From Rufibacter sediminis (GTDB taxonomy: Bacteria; Bacteroidota; Bacteroidia; Cytophagales; Hymenobacteraceae), in NCBI RefSeq assembly GCF_014269285.1, contig NZ_JACOAF010000035.1:1-33927 (forward strand): 33,927 nt of DNA. Reading direction: 5' to 3'. How positions within the stretch are numbered: the first letter of the stretch is position 1; every line of letters starts with the position of its first letter. Shown one piece after another: positions 16,003 to 23,882 of the stretch. Under the pieces are notes generated by a model, which worked only from the letters and a program-made list of their open reading frames with translations, had not been told where the DNA came from and made no database searches. The position numbers and the translations under genes were made by a program.

Positions 16003-16554
16003 ATGACCATCCACCTAGACGACGACCTGCGGCTGGAGTTAACCGCCGCAAAACACGCAGCCGCCTTGTTTGCCGCTATTGAGAACAACAGAGCACATCT
16101 CGCCACATTCTTGCCGTGGGTGCCTTTTATGCGATCTGTAGAGGAGGTGACCGCTTATGTCAATGCCTGCGAACTGCGCTACCAGCAAAAGGAAGAAGTC
16201 AGCTTTGTGATCCTCTTAGAAGACGTGCTGGTGGGCAGAATAGGAATTCATCATCTAGATCTGCAGAACAGGAGCGCCTCCATTGGGTATTGGCTGGTTA
16301 ACAATGCCGAGGGGAAAGGAATCATCACCAGATCTTGTAAAAAGCTGATTACGTATGGCTTTGAGGAGCTGGGTTTACACCGCATCGAGATCAAAGCAGC
16401 GGCAGCGAACCTGAAAAGCCAGGCGATTCCTGAGAAACTGGATTTTACCAAAGAAGGAGTCCTTCGGCACGCCGAATGGGTGAATGGTGAATTTTTGGAC
16501 CTCCTCCTCTATTCAGTCCTGGATTCTGAATGGCTTGAAACAACGAACCTCTGA
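16003..16554 (+). CDS. GNAT family N-acetyltransferase, RimJ/RimL type
   Basis: This 183-residue protein is a GNAT acetyltransferase. The start is ATG 16003; a GTG one codon upstream at 16000 is in frame. Landmarks are FLPWVP near residue 38, the VGRIGIHHLD strand, SIGYWLVNNAEGKGIITRSC containing the acetyl-CoA-binding GKG loop, LGLHRIEIKAAAANLKSQAI with the conserved Asn, and a hydrophobic C-terminal strand. Relatives acetylate ribosomal protein N-termini or small molecules; the substrate here is unknown. It stands alone after the pgl terminator. Confidence 0.9.
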   Translation: MTIHLDDDLRLELTAAKHAAALFAAIENNRAHLATFLPWVPFMRSVEEVTAYVNACELRYQQKEEVSFVILLEDVLVGRIGIHHLDLQNRSASIGYWLVNNAEGKGIITRSCKKLITYGFEELGLHRIEIKAAAANLKSQAIPEKLDFTKEGVLRHAEWVNGEFLDLLLYSVLDSEWLETTNL

Positions 16555-16598
16555 TACTGTGCCTGTTCCAGAACGGCAGAAGAAAAGTTTGGGGTTAA

Positions 16599-16793
16599 CT
16601 CGCACAGGAGGGCAAGGGTGCTTCAGAATTTCAGATACTCACTGAAGTAGAGACACCGGAGAAGGGAAGCAATACTGTGTACTCCGGCGAGATAGAGATC
16701 ACCGATGAACTGAAAACCATCACCTTACCCAAAAGACCTTCAGACACAGCCTACAATCGCGTTTTCAGCTTCCTTTTCGAGAAAGTAGAATAA
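16599..16793 (+). pseudogene. Possible 3' remnant of a coding sequence
   Basis: A 64-codon open stretch, with a stop just upstream and no ATG, translates to a protein-like sequence (for example VYSGEIEITDELKTITLPKR) ending in TAA at 16791. Its last dozen codons lie in palindrome copy 15. It could be the tail of a decayed gene whose 3' end was replaced by the repeat, or a chance frame. No family is recognised. Confidence 0.25.
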
Positions 16794-16798
16794 ACGAA
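16759..16798 (+). repeat. Interspersed palindrome (copy 15)
   Basis: GCGTTTTCAGCTTCCTTTTC then GAGAAAGTAGAATAAACGA. The left half is good; the GCC block on the right is lost. Confidence 0.6.
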
Positions 16799-16954
16799 AT
16801 AGGGGTGAGGTAGCAGACTTCCGTCAGTCTAATCGGATCACACCGGTCTAGCTTAGGGTTGCCTTTGTTGGTCGGGTAGCTGGAGTTTATCTCTCACCAT
16901 CAAAAGGACAGCAGCGCCGCTATCTTTTTCTAAGTGCATAAAAAACTGTGAAGT

Positions 16955-16995
16955 GCGTTTTTAGCCCGTTTTGGCTAAAGTGGCCTTTAAAACGG
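16955..16995 (+). repeat. Interspersed palindrome (copy 16)
   Basis: GCGTTTTTAGCCCGTTTTGG then CTAAAGTGGCCTTTAAAACG. Near consensus in both halves. Confidence 0.78.
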
Positions 16996-17237
16996 AAAAA
17001 CTCCCTTGAGCGTTCCTTCCCACCTACAGAGGCGGGCAGCAGTCAATGCATCTAACTTGAAGTTTGCGTTATGGGGTACTTGCAGAACTTTTGCCAATTT
17101 CTCGCCTTTCAGTAACTCCACTGCACATGAATCTGTGGTGTAGTTGCAGTTTTCGTATTGTTGAGCTTGATAAACAATGTTGTTTTAGAAAATTTTTAAA
17201 AATAATTGAAATGCTTAGGAAATATCTTTTTTTGTTC

Positions 17238-17245
17238 TACCTTTA
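17238..17245 (+). promoter_or_regulatory. Possible -7 promoter element of the GntR gene
   Basis: TACCTTTA differs at one base from the Bacteroidota -7 consensus TAnnTTTG. It lies in an AT-rich zone 48 nt before the start codon and just upstream of the operator-like site. No clear -33 element was found. Confidence 0.3.
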
Positions 17246-17255
17246 GATCATTGAA

Positions 17256-17277
17256 TATGTATGGACATATAGACATA
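17256..17277 (+). promoter_or_regulatory. Operator-like site, GntR promoter
   Basis: The 22-bp site begins TATGTATGGACATAT and ends ACATA. It shares 19 of 22 positions with the site before susC (18202-18223). TATGT and ACATA form inverted half-sites. It lies 15 nt before the GntR start codon, a position suited to autoregulation by that protein. Confidence 0.6.
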
Positions 17278-17292
17278 AGCTAAATTCCAGGT

Positions 17293-18027
17293 ATGAAGGT
17301 TTTTAACATCGATCACGGCAGTGCTATCCCGCTCCACTTACAGGTAGAGGATCTGTTGCGTGATCTGATAAAGAATCCGGAGTACCAGGAAGGGAAGTTG
17401 TTGCCCAATGAGGTGGCCCTGGCCAAGCAACTAGGCATCTCCCGCAATACGGTGCGCCAAGCCACCAACAAATTGGTGTTTGAACGGTTGCTGGTCCGCA
17501 AAAAAGGCGTGGGCACCACCGTCGCCAAAGACAACATCACCACGAAATTAGATAAGTGGTCCAGCTTTACCCATGAGATGGGGGAGAAGGGAGTCACCTT
17601 TCGCAACTATGAACTGGACGCTAGTCTGGTAGATGCAGATGAGGAGATTAGAAGGCTCTTCAATATAACGCGCAAATCAAAAGTCGTGAAGCTGGAAAGG
17701 CTGCGCGGGCTTGACACGGGCCCGGTAGTTTTATTCATTTCATATTTCCACCCCAGGGTTGGCCTGACCGGCAAAGAGGATTTTACCCAGCCCCTGTATG
17801 ACATGCTGGAAAGAACGTACCACACCGTTGCCGCCGTTTCCAAAGAAGGCATCAGCGCCATCTTAGCCGATAAGGAACTGTCTGAGAAACTGCAGATACC
17901 GGTGGGTGATCCGGTTCTGTTTCGGAAGCGGGTGGTGTGTGACCCGGGGGGGCGACCTATTGAGTACAACCTGGGGTTCTACCGGGCTGATAAGTTCACT
18001 TACACCATAGAGATAGAGAGAGGGTAA
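17293..18027 (+). CDS. GntR/HutC-type transcriptional regulator with UTRA ligand domain
   Basis: The 244-residue protein has an N-terminal winged helix of the GntR family (about 9-76): IPLHLQVEDLLRDLI, LLPNEVALAKQLGISRNTVR with the recognition helix near 48-60, and the wing RKKGVGTTVA. A UTRA effector-binding domain follows (about 95-240), with VVKLERLRGLDTGPVVLFIS and the terminal IEYNLGFYRADKFTYTIEI typical of the fold. Such proteins are usually repressors released by a sugar or sugar phosphate. It precedes susC on the same strand, and both genes have near-identical operator-like sites. It is therefore the likely local regulator of the locus, in place of the hybrid two-component or sigma/anti-sigma systems more usual in such loci. 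Confidence 0.93.
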   Translation: MKVFNIDHGSAIPLHLQVEDLLRDLIKNPEYQEGKLLPNEVALAKQLGISRNTVRQATNKLVFERLLVRKKGVGTTVAKDNITTKLDKWSSFTHEMGEKGVTFRNYELDASLVDADEEIRRLFNITRKSKVVKLERLRGLDTGPVVLFISYFHPRVGLTGKEDFTQPLYDMLERTYHTVAAVSKEGISAILADKELSEKLQIPVGDPVLFRKRVVCDPGGRPIEYNLGFYRADKFTYTIEIERG

Positions 18028-18138
18028 GAGGTTTCCTGCCGGGCAGGGAGCTTTTAACGACATATCACAGTGCTGTTTACCGGTGCCACGTCATCTGGGT
18101 GATTTTTCTCACCCTTTGCCGTACGGGAAAGAGCGGAA

Positions 18139-18178
18139 TCTATTTTCAGCATCCTTTTCAGATTACAGCCTTGAAACG
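18139..18178 (+). repeat. Interspersed palindrome (copy 17)
   Basis: TCTATTTTCAGCATCCTTTT then CAGATTACAGCCTTGAAACG. The right half is conserved. It lies between the GntR gene and susC. Confidence 0.65.
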
Positions 18179-18201
18179 CCTCTACATAGTTTGTCTTACA
18201 C

Positions 18202-18223
18202 TATGTATGAACATATGTACATA
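18202..18223 (+). promoter_or_regulatory. Operator-like site, susC promoter region
   Basis: The 22-bp site begins TATGTATGAACATATG and ends TACATA. It is 19/22 identical to the site before the GntR gene and lies 36 nt before the susC start. TATGTA and TACATA are inverted half-sites at its ends. Inferred to be the binding site of the GntR protein encoded next door. Confidence 0.6.
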
Positions 18224-18259
18224 ATTGTTAGAATTAATTAGCTACCTGTTTTAAAACAT

Positions 18260-21200
18260 ATGATGAGAAAAAGCAAAGAGTTTTTGGTTCTCTCGTGGTT
18301 GCTGTGCAGTCTGTACTGTGCTGTTGGCGGGCAGGCAAAAGCTGCTTCCCACCTGGTGGTGTTGCAGAATACCGCAGGAAGAACCATCCAGGGAAAAGTC
18401 ACCTCCCGTGATGGCAACGAGGCTCTGCCGGGGGTGAGTGTCTCCGTTAAAGGTACTACTACCGGTACTTCTACGGACGCGCAGGGAGAGTATTCCATTA
18501 CAGTGCCCACTGATGAAGCCGTATTGGTATTCTCTTACATTGGTTTCGTCACGAGAGAGATTCAGGTGAAGAACCAAACGGATGTGTCGGTCGTGTTGAG
18601 TTCTAACAGTCAGGAACTTTCGCAAGTGGTGGTGATTGGGTACGGCACCACTACCAAAAGTGATTTAACCGGTTCGGTTGCGAGTGTGAAATCAGAAGAG
18701 TTGCTGGCCACGCCCACTACCTCCTTTGATCAGGCGCTACAGGGAAGGGCAGCGGGAGTACAGGTTACCCAGACTTCAGGGAAACCAGGGGCGGAGGCCT
18801 CCATCCGGATCAGGGGCACCAGCTCTATCAATGCCGGAAATGAACCCTTGTATGTGATAGATGGCATGCTGGTGAGCAGCGATGGCAATGACATGTCCGT
18901 TGGCGTAAACCTTGGTCCCCGCATCAGTGCCCTGTCTACCATCAACCCCAATGATATTGAGTCAATTGAGGTGCTGAAAGATGCCTCGGCTACGGCTATC
19001 TACGGTTCACGCGGTACCAACGGGGTTGTGTTGATCACCACCAAACGCGGGATATCCGGCACGGGTACCGTTTCCTTTGATACTTATTACGGCGTGCAGC
19101 AGGTGGCCAATAAATTAGATGTGTTAAACGCGGAGCAATTCGCCCATCTGGTGAATGACGCCAAGATCAATGCCGGGCAGACACCCCTCTACAACAACCC
19201 GTCTGTTCTGGGCGAGGGGACTGACTGGCAGGATGAAATCTTCAGAACTGCCCCCATCATGAACTATCAGCTCTCATTCTCCGGCGGAGACGAGAAAACC
19301 AGATATGCCATCACGGGCGGCTATTTCATCCAAGACGGAATTATAGAGAACTCAGATTTCAAGCGCTATTCTTTCCGGGCTAATCTGGACCGTGATCTCA
19401 GTTCTAAACTGAAAGTAGGCAACAGCATTAGCTACGCCCGCATCACTTCTTCCGGGGTATTAACTACTACGGAGACCATTGTGCCAGGCGTGACATCGGC
19501 GGCGCTGCAGTTCAACCCTATCTTGCCGGTGTACAATGTCAGTGAGCCGGGCGGCTATACCTTTGAGAACAAGGGTGGGAGCTATTTAGGTAAGACCTTG
19601 GGCAACCCGGTGGCAGATGTCAATGAGTTTACCTCCTACGGCGTGACTTCCCGAATCCTGGGCAACGTGTATGCCCAGTACAAAATCCTGGACAATCTGG
19701 AGATCAGAACCAGTTTTGGGATAGACGGGTTCTCCTCCAAAGAAAATGCGTTCGGCCCAAATTTCCTGAAAAGAACCCAAGCCAGTAAAGGCGAAGCCTC
19801 CATTGGCACCGTTACCGGCCTCACCTGGCTCAATGAAAATACCCTCACCTACAAACCCGTGATTAATGAAGATCATGTGGTGGATTTTCTCTTAGGGTAT
19901 ACGCTGCAGGAGTTTAACAATGAAAGCCTGCTGGCCTACTCCTTTGATTTTCCGGATGCCAGAACCGGCTACCATGACATTTCCGCGGGACTGCTGCCTC
20001 AGAAACCCTTCAGCGGAGAGTCCAGATGGAGCATGGTGTCTTATCTGGGGCGCGCCAACTACACGCTGTTTGACCGCTTTCTCTTCACCCTTACGGGGCG
20101 GGTAGACGGTTCCTCTAAGTTTGCCGCCGAGAAACAGTACGGCTTCTTCCCCTCCGGGGCCCTTGCCTGGCGTCTGTCAGACGAAGCCTTTCTCCAGCCG
20201 TTCACCTTTCTCTCTGATCTGAAAGTAAGAACCAGCTACGGCATCATCGGCAACCAGGCCATCCCACCGTATCAATCCTTGTCTTTGGTGGGACCCTACG
20301 GCGAAGGCATCTTCAATGGTACGGAAGTATATACTGGTAGAGAACCGCTCAGTTATGCGAACAAAGACCTGAAATGGGAAACAACCGCCCAGTTTGATGT
20401 TGGGGTAGATGCCTCCTTCTTTAACAACCGGATCTTGCTAACGGCAGATTATTACCACAAGAAGACCTCAGACCTTTTGTTGTCTACGCCAATTCCATAC
20501 ACCACCGGATTCAATGCGACAGTATTGAATGTGGGCAACATCCAGAACCAGGGAGTGGAACTGGACCTCAGAACCATCAACACCAGCGGCCGGTTTGACT
20601 GGCGCACCTCGGTTAACTTCTCGGTGAACCGCAACAAGGTCACGAACCTGAACAGCGAGGAAGACATTCTCATGGGCGGCGGCACCCTGTTGCGGGTAGG
20701 TGAACCAGTAGGAACCTTCTACGGCTATATTTTTGATGGCATTTTCCAATCAGATGAAGAGGCCAGAACCAGCCCGGTTTTGAAAGGGCAGGAAGCCACC
20801 TCCTCAAATCCCGCATCACGGGCTCGCGCCGGAGACCGCAGATACCGTGACATCAATGGTGATAAGGTCATTGATGAGAACGACCGCACTATCCTGGGCA
20901 GTGCCCAGCCAGATTTCACCTGGGGGATCACCAACAATTTCTCCTACAAAGGCATTGAGCTGAGTTTCTTTTTCCAGGGATCACAGGGAAACAAGATGGC
21001 CAACCTGAACCTCTTTGATCTGGAGAACTTCAACGGGCAGACCAATGTGCTGGCAAAAGCGGCCTTAGATCGCTGGACCCCTGCCAACCCCAGCAATGAA
21101 AACCCTAGGGCCCTGGCCGCGGGCGGTCTGGACAATGGCATTTTTTCGTCCAACATCGTGGAAGATGCTTCTTACATCCGCCTGAAGAATGTAACGCTGG

Positions 21201-21412
21201 GCTATCAGGTACCCACCGCCCTAACCCAGAGAATAAAGGTGAAGAACCTCAGAGTCTACGCCAGTGCCACCAACCTATGGACGCATACCGACTACTCCGG
21301 CTACGACCCCGAAGCCAACACGTTTGGGCAGAACACGGCCATCTTTGGAGTTGACCGGGGCGGATATCCCATGGCGAAGACCTACCTGGTTGGCGTGAAC
21401 ATTGGCTTTTAA
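18260..21412 (+). CDS. SusC/RagA family TonB-linked outer-membrane transporter
   Basis: At 1050 residues it is the normal SusC size. In order: a signal peptide (to about 30); a carboxypeptidase-regulatory-like domain (about 36-80, DGNEALPGVSVSVKGTTTG and DAQGEYSITVP); the linker VVVIGYGTTTKSDLTGSV; a plug domain with ALQGRAAGVQVTQTSGKPG, IRIRGTSSINAGNEPLYVID and DASATAIYGSRGTNGVVLIT; and a large 22-stranded barrel ending in KTYLVGVNIGF with terminal Phe. It imports oligosaccharides across the outer membrane using TonB energy, with the SusD lipoprotein as lid. SusD starts 16 nt after its stop. The first of two adjacent ATGs is used here; the second, at 18263, is equally possible. Confidence 0.97.
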   Translation: MMRKSKEFLVLSWLLCSLYCAVGGQAKAASHLVVLQNTAGRTIQGKVTSRDGNEALPGVSVSVKGTTTGTSTDAQGEYSITVPTDEAVLVFSYIGFVTREIQVKNQTDVSVVLSSNSQELSQVVVIGYGTTTKSDLTGSVASVKSEELLATPTTSFDQALQGRAAGVQVTQTSGKPGAEASIRIRGTSSINAGNEPLYVIDGMLVSSDGNDMSVGVNLGPRISALSTINPNDIESIEVLKDASATAIYGSRGTNGVVLITTKRGISGTGTVSFDTYYGVQQVANKLDVLNAEQFAHLVNDAKINAGQTPLYNNPSVLGEGTDWQDEIFRTAPIMNYQLSFSGGDEKTRYAITGGYFIQDGIIENSDFKRYSFRANLDRDLSSKLKVGNSISYARITSSGVLTTTETIVPGVTSAALQFNPILPVYNVSEPGGYTFENKGGSYLGKTLGNPVADVNEFTSYGVTSRILGNVYAQYKILDNLEIRTSFGIDGFSSKENAFGPNFLKRTQASKGEASIGTVTGLTWLNENTLTYKPVINEDHVVDFLLGYTLQEFNNESLLAYSFDFPDARTGYHDISAGLLPQKPFSGESRWSMVSYLGRANYTLFDRFLFTLTGRVDGSSKFAAEKQYGFFPSGALAWRLSDEAFLQPFTFLSDLKVRTSYGIIGNQAIPPYQSLSLVGPYGEGIFNGTEVYTGREPLSYANKDLKWETTAQFDVGVDASFFNNRILLTADYYHKKTSDLLLSTPIPYTTGFNATVLNVGNIQNQGVELDLRTINTSGRFDWRTSVNFSVNRNKVTNLNSEEDILMGGGTLLRVGEPVGTFYGYIFDGIFQSDEEARTSPVLKGQEATSSNPASRARAGDRRYRDINGDKVIDENDRTILGSAQPDFTWGITNNFSYKGIELSFFFQGSQGNKMANLNLFDLENFNGQTNVLAKAALDRWTPANPSNENPRALAAGGLDNGIFSSNIVEDASYIRLKNVTLGYQVPTALTQRIKVKNLRVYASATNLWTHTDYSGYDPEANTFGQNTAIFGVDRGGYPMAKTYLVGVNIGF

Positions 21413-21428
21413 TCCAAAAGGAAGAAAG

Positions 21429-23876
21429 ATGAAGACATACCTCTCTTTTATGAAAAAAGCGACCGTGGCCCTTCTGGCGGTGCTGGCGCTGCCTTCCTGC
21501 CAGGACTTTCTGGAGGAAAATCCCAAGAACCGGGTGGCTATTACCAACTTTTACCAAAATGCAGACGATGCTGTTGCGGCCGTAAACGCGGTGTACGGTT
21601 ACTTGAACTCAACCAGTACCGGTTCAACTGCGGGGGTTTACCATAGTACGTTTTGGGTAACTGCGGGCTTGGCCTCAGACGAGTTGCTGAACAACCAGAT
21701 TTTCGCTCCAGACCTGGATCAACTGGCCACCTTTACCCACGGTCCGCAGAACGCCGCCTTGCTGGAAATCTGGGCGATGCATTATAAGGCCATCACGGTA
21801 GCCAACATTGCCATTGAACGCATTCCGGGTATTTCAATGGATGAGAACCTGAAAAACAGGCTCGTCAATGAAGCCCGTTTTCTGAGAGGGCTGCTGTATT
21901 TTAACCTGGTGCGCATGTTTGGCAATATCCCTTTGCTTACGAAGGAAGTAGAACCTCTCACCCCAGCCGTCTCTACCCCTGACCAAATCTATGCTCAGAT
22001 CATTTCAGACCTGACGTCAGCTGAAAACCTTCCGCTGGATTACCCTGCCGGAAATGGGAAAGGCCGTGCCACCAAAGGAGCTGCCAAAGCGCTGCTGGCC
22101 AAGGTATACTTAACCCGTAAAGACTGGGACAATGCTGCCAAAAAAGCCAAGGAAGTCATTGACTTAAACAAATATGCACTCTGGGAAGATTTTGCACAGG
22201 TTTTCAAATTAGAGAACAGAAACGGCAAGGAAGCCATCTTCTCCATTGGTTTCGGCGATCAGGGAGGAGCTATCAGTTTTTGGGAGGTGGGCCAGTTTCA
22301 GGTCCGGCTCCTCCCCAATGAACTAAGCGCCGAAGGCGTAGAGAATGCCCAAGGCTGGCAAATTCCTACCATGCACCTGTACAATTCCTTTGACTTCAAT
22401 GACCGCCGACGGGAAGTTACTTTTCTGACCCAGTATGTGAATAGAAGCGGGGCCGTTACTCCCATCAGGCCTTATATCCAGAAGTACTGGGACCGAGCCT
22501 CTGAACCGAAAGGCAATGGTTCGGCCAATGACTTCCCCATTCTGCGGTATGCTGATGTTCTCTTAATCTACGCAGAAGCGAATAATGAACTGGGTAATCT
22601 TGTCTTGGCGCATGAGTACATCAACATGGTGCGCAAAAGAGCCCGTTTTGACGGCGCTGACTACCGTGCCTCGGTGCCAGATTATGTGGGGCTCACCAAA
22701 GAGCAGATGCGTGCTGCTCTTCTAAAGGAGAGAGCCCATGAATTTGTAGCCGAGGGGCAGCGGTGGTTTGACCTGGCCCGCACAGGCACGCTGGAAACCC
22801 TGGTCCCCTTGGCCAAATCGGGAGTAGTGCCATCGGCCAAGCATTACCTGTTTCCTATACCTCAGCGGGAACGGGATCTGAATCCCAATCTTCCTCAGAA
22901 CAACTATTATTCATCGAAGGCTTTCAAGATGACTGAACCGATCACCATAGCCATGGACTTGGGTGGCACTAAGATAAAGTTGGGGTTAGTCCAAGGAGGG
23001 AACATTCTGGCCCAAGCACAGATGGACGCTTATTCAGACCAAGGTCTAAGAGGAAGGTTGCCCTACATCAAACAAGCCATTGACGAACTGCTGGATGTGG
23101 AACGGATAAACGTAGTAGACATTGCGGGCCTGGGAATTTCTATTCCCGGCATTGTAGATAGCAGAAAGAAGAAGGTACTCTCCATCGATAAAAAATATGG
23201 GGATGCTCCGGGGATTGATTTTACCTCTTGGGCCCGCGCGTCCTGGGGATTGCCCTTGATTCTTGAGAATGATGCACGTGCCGCCTTGGTGGGAGAATGG
23301 CAATATGGCAATGGCCAAGGCATGGAGAATGTCGTGCTCATGACCTTAGGAACCGGGGTGGGAACGTCTGCGGTCATAGAAGGGAAAGTGTTGCGGGGCA
23401 GCCATTATCAGGCTGGTATTTTGGGGGGGCATTTCACCGTCAATGTCTTTGGCGGACGCTGTAACTGTGGGAACATGGGGTGTGTGGAGGTGGAATCTTC
23501 TAGCTGGAGCCTAGAAGAGAAAGTGAAAGCCCAGCCACTCTATGCTGAAAGCAAACTGAAGGGAGAGCCCAAAATAGACTTTGCCGCCCTTTTTCACTGG
23601 GCTGAGCAAAAAGATCCGCTTGCCCTGCAGATGCGCGATGAGTGCCTTGATGTCTGGGCTGCCTGCGCCATCAACCTCATTCACGCTTATGACCCCGAAG
23701 TCTTGCTGGTAGGAGGAGGCATCATGGGCAGTGGTGCTTACATCCTCCCTTACCTCCAGGAAAAGATCCATCAACTAGCCTGGACCCCCTGGGGAAAAGT
23801 AGAGGTACGTGCCGCCTCATCTTTTGATAGTGCAGCTCTTTTGGGAGCAGGTTACTTAGTGTTACACCAAAATTAA
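21429..23876 (+). CDS. SusD/RagB lipoprotein fused in frame to a ROK family sugar kinase
   Basis: One uninterrupted frame encodes two complete proteins. The frame opens at a TTG inside susC (21402), but the ATG at 21429, after GGAAGAAAG, fits better and gives 815 residues. Residues 1-500 are a full SusD: lipobox LPSC (Cys24), TPR-like helices (NEARFLRGLLYFNLVRMFGN), and a C-terminal HEFVAEGQRWFDLARTG and HYLFPIPQRERDLNPN. Met501 starts a full ROK kinase: DLGGTK (510-515), ENDARAAL with catalytic Asp615, LGTGVGTS, and the zinc motif CNCGNMGC (678-685). SusD is exported to the surface, whereas ROK kinases need cytoplasmic ATP, so the fusion is functionally odd. Only six codons (SSKAFK) follow the usual SusD C-terminus, and TCA at 22911 is one base from TAA or TGA. 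A stop-loss mutation or a sequencing error are the simple explanations. An internal start at 22929 could rescue the kinase. Confidence 0.92.
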   Translation: MKTYLSFMKKATVALLAVLALPSCQDFLEENPKNRVAITNFYQNADDAVAAVNAVYGYLNSTSTGSTAGVYHSTFWVTAGLASDELLNNQIFAPDLDQLATFTHGPQNAALLEIWAMHYKAITVANIAIERIPGISMDENLKNRLVNEARFLRGLLYFNLVRMFGNIPLLTKEVEPLTPAVSTPDQIYAQIISDLTSAENLPLDYPAGNGKGRATKGAAKALLAKVYLTRKDWDNAAKKAKEVIDLNKYALWEDFAQVFKLENRNGKEAIFSIGFGDQGGAISFWEVGQFQVRLLPNELSAEGVENAQGWQIPTMHLYNSFDFNDRRREVTFLTQYVNRSGAVTPIRPYIQKYWDRASEPKGNGSANDFPILRYADVLLIYAEANNELGNLVLAHEYINMVRKRARFDGADYRASVPDYVGLTKEQMRAALLKERAHEFVAEGQRWFDLARTGTLETLVPLAKSGVVPSAKHYLFPIPQRERDLNPNLPQNNYYSSKAFKMTEPITIAMDLGGTKIKLGLVQGGNILAQAQMDAYSDQGLRGRLPYIKQAIDELLDVERINVVDIAGLGISIPGIVDSRKKKVLSIDKKYGDAPGIDFTSWARASWGLPLILENDARAALVGEWQYGNGQGMENVVLMTLGTGVGTSAVIEGKVLRGSHYQAGILGGHFTVNVFGGRCNCGNMGCVEVESSSWSLEEKVKAQPLYAESKLKGEPKIDFAALFHWAEQKDPLALQMRDECLDVWAACAINLIHAYDPEVLLVGGGIMGSGAYILPYLQEKIHQLAWTPWGKVEVRAASSFDSAALLGAGYLVLHQN
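22916..22931 (+). promoter_or_regulatory. Possible internal ribosome-binding site and start for the ROK kinase part
   Basis: GAAGG at 22916-22920 lies 8 nt before an in-frame ATG (22929-22931) that opens exactly where ROK homology begins (MTEPITIAMDLGGTK). Translation from here would give a free 315-residue cytoplasmic kinase, the normal ROK length, independent of the SusD signal peptide. Confidence 0.5.
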
Positions 23877-23882
23877 AAGGTT

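Larger units (their letters stand above)
16555..17292. other. Gene-poor stretch before the utilisation locus
   Basis: No intact gene is visible in these ~740 nt. It holds a short coding-like remnant (16599-16793), two palindrome copies (16759-16798 and 16955-16995), an AT-rich zone from about 17180, and the probable GntR operator and promoter just before 17293. Confidence 0.55.
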
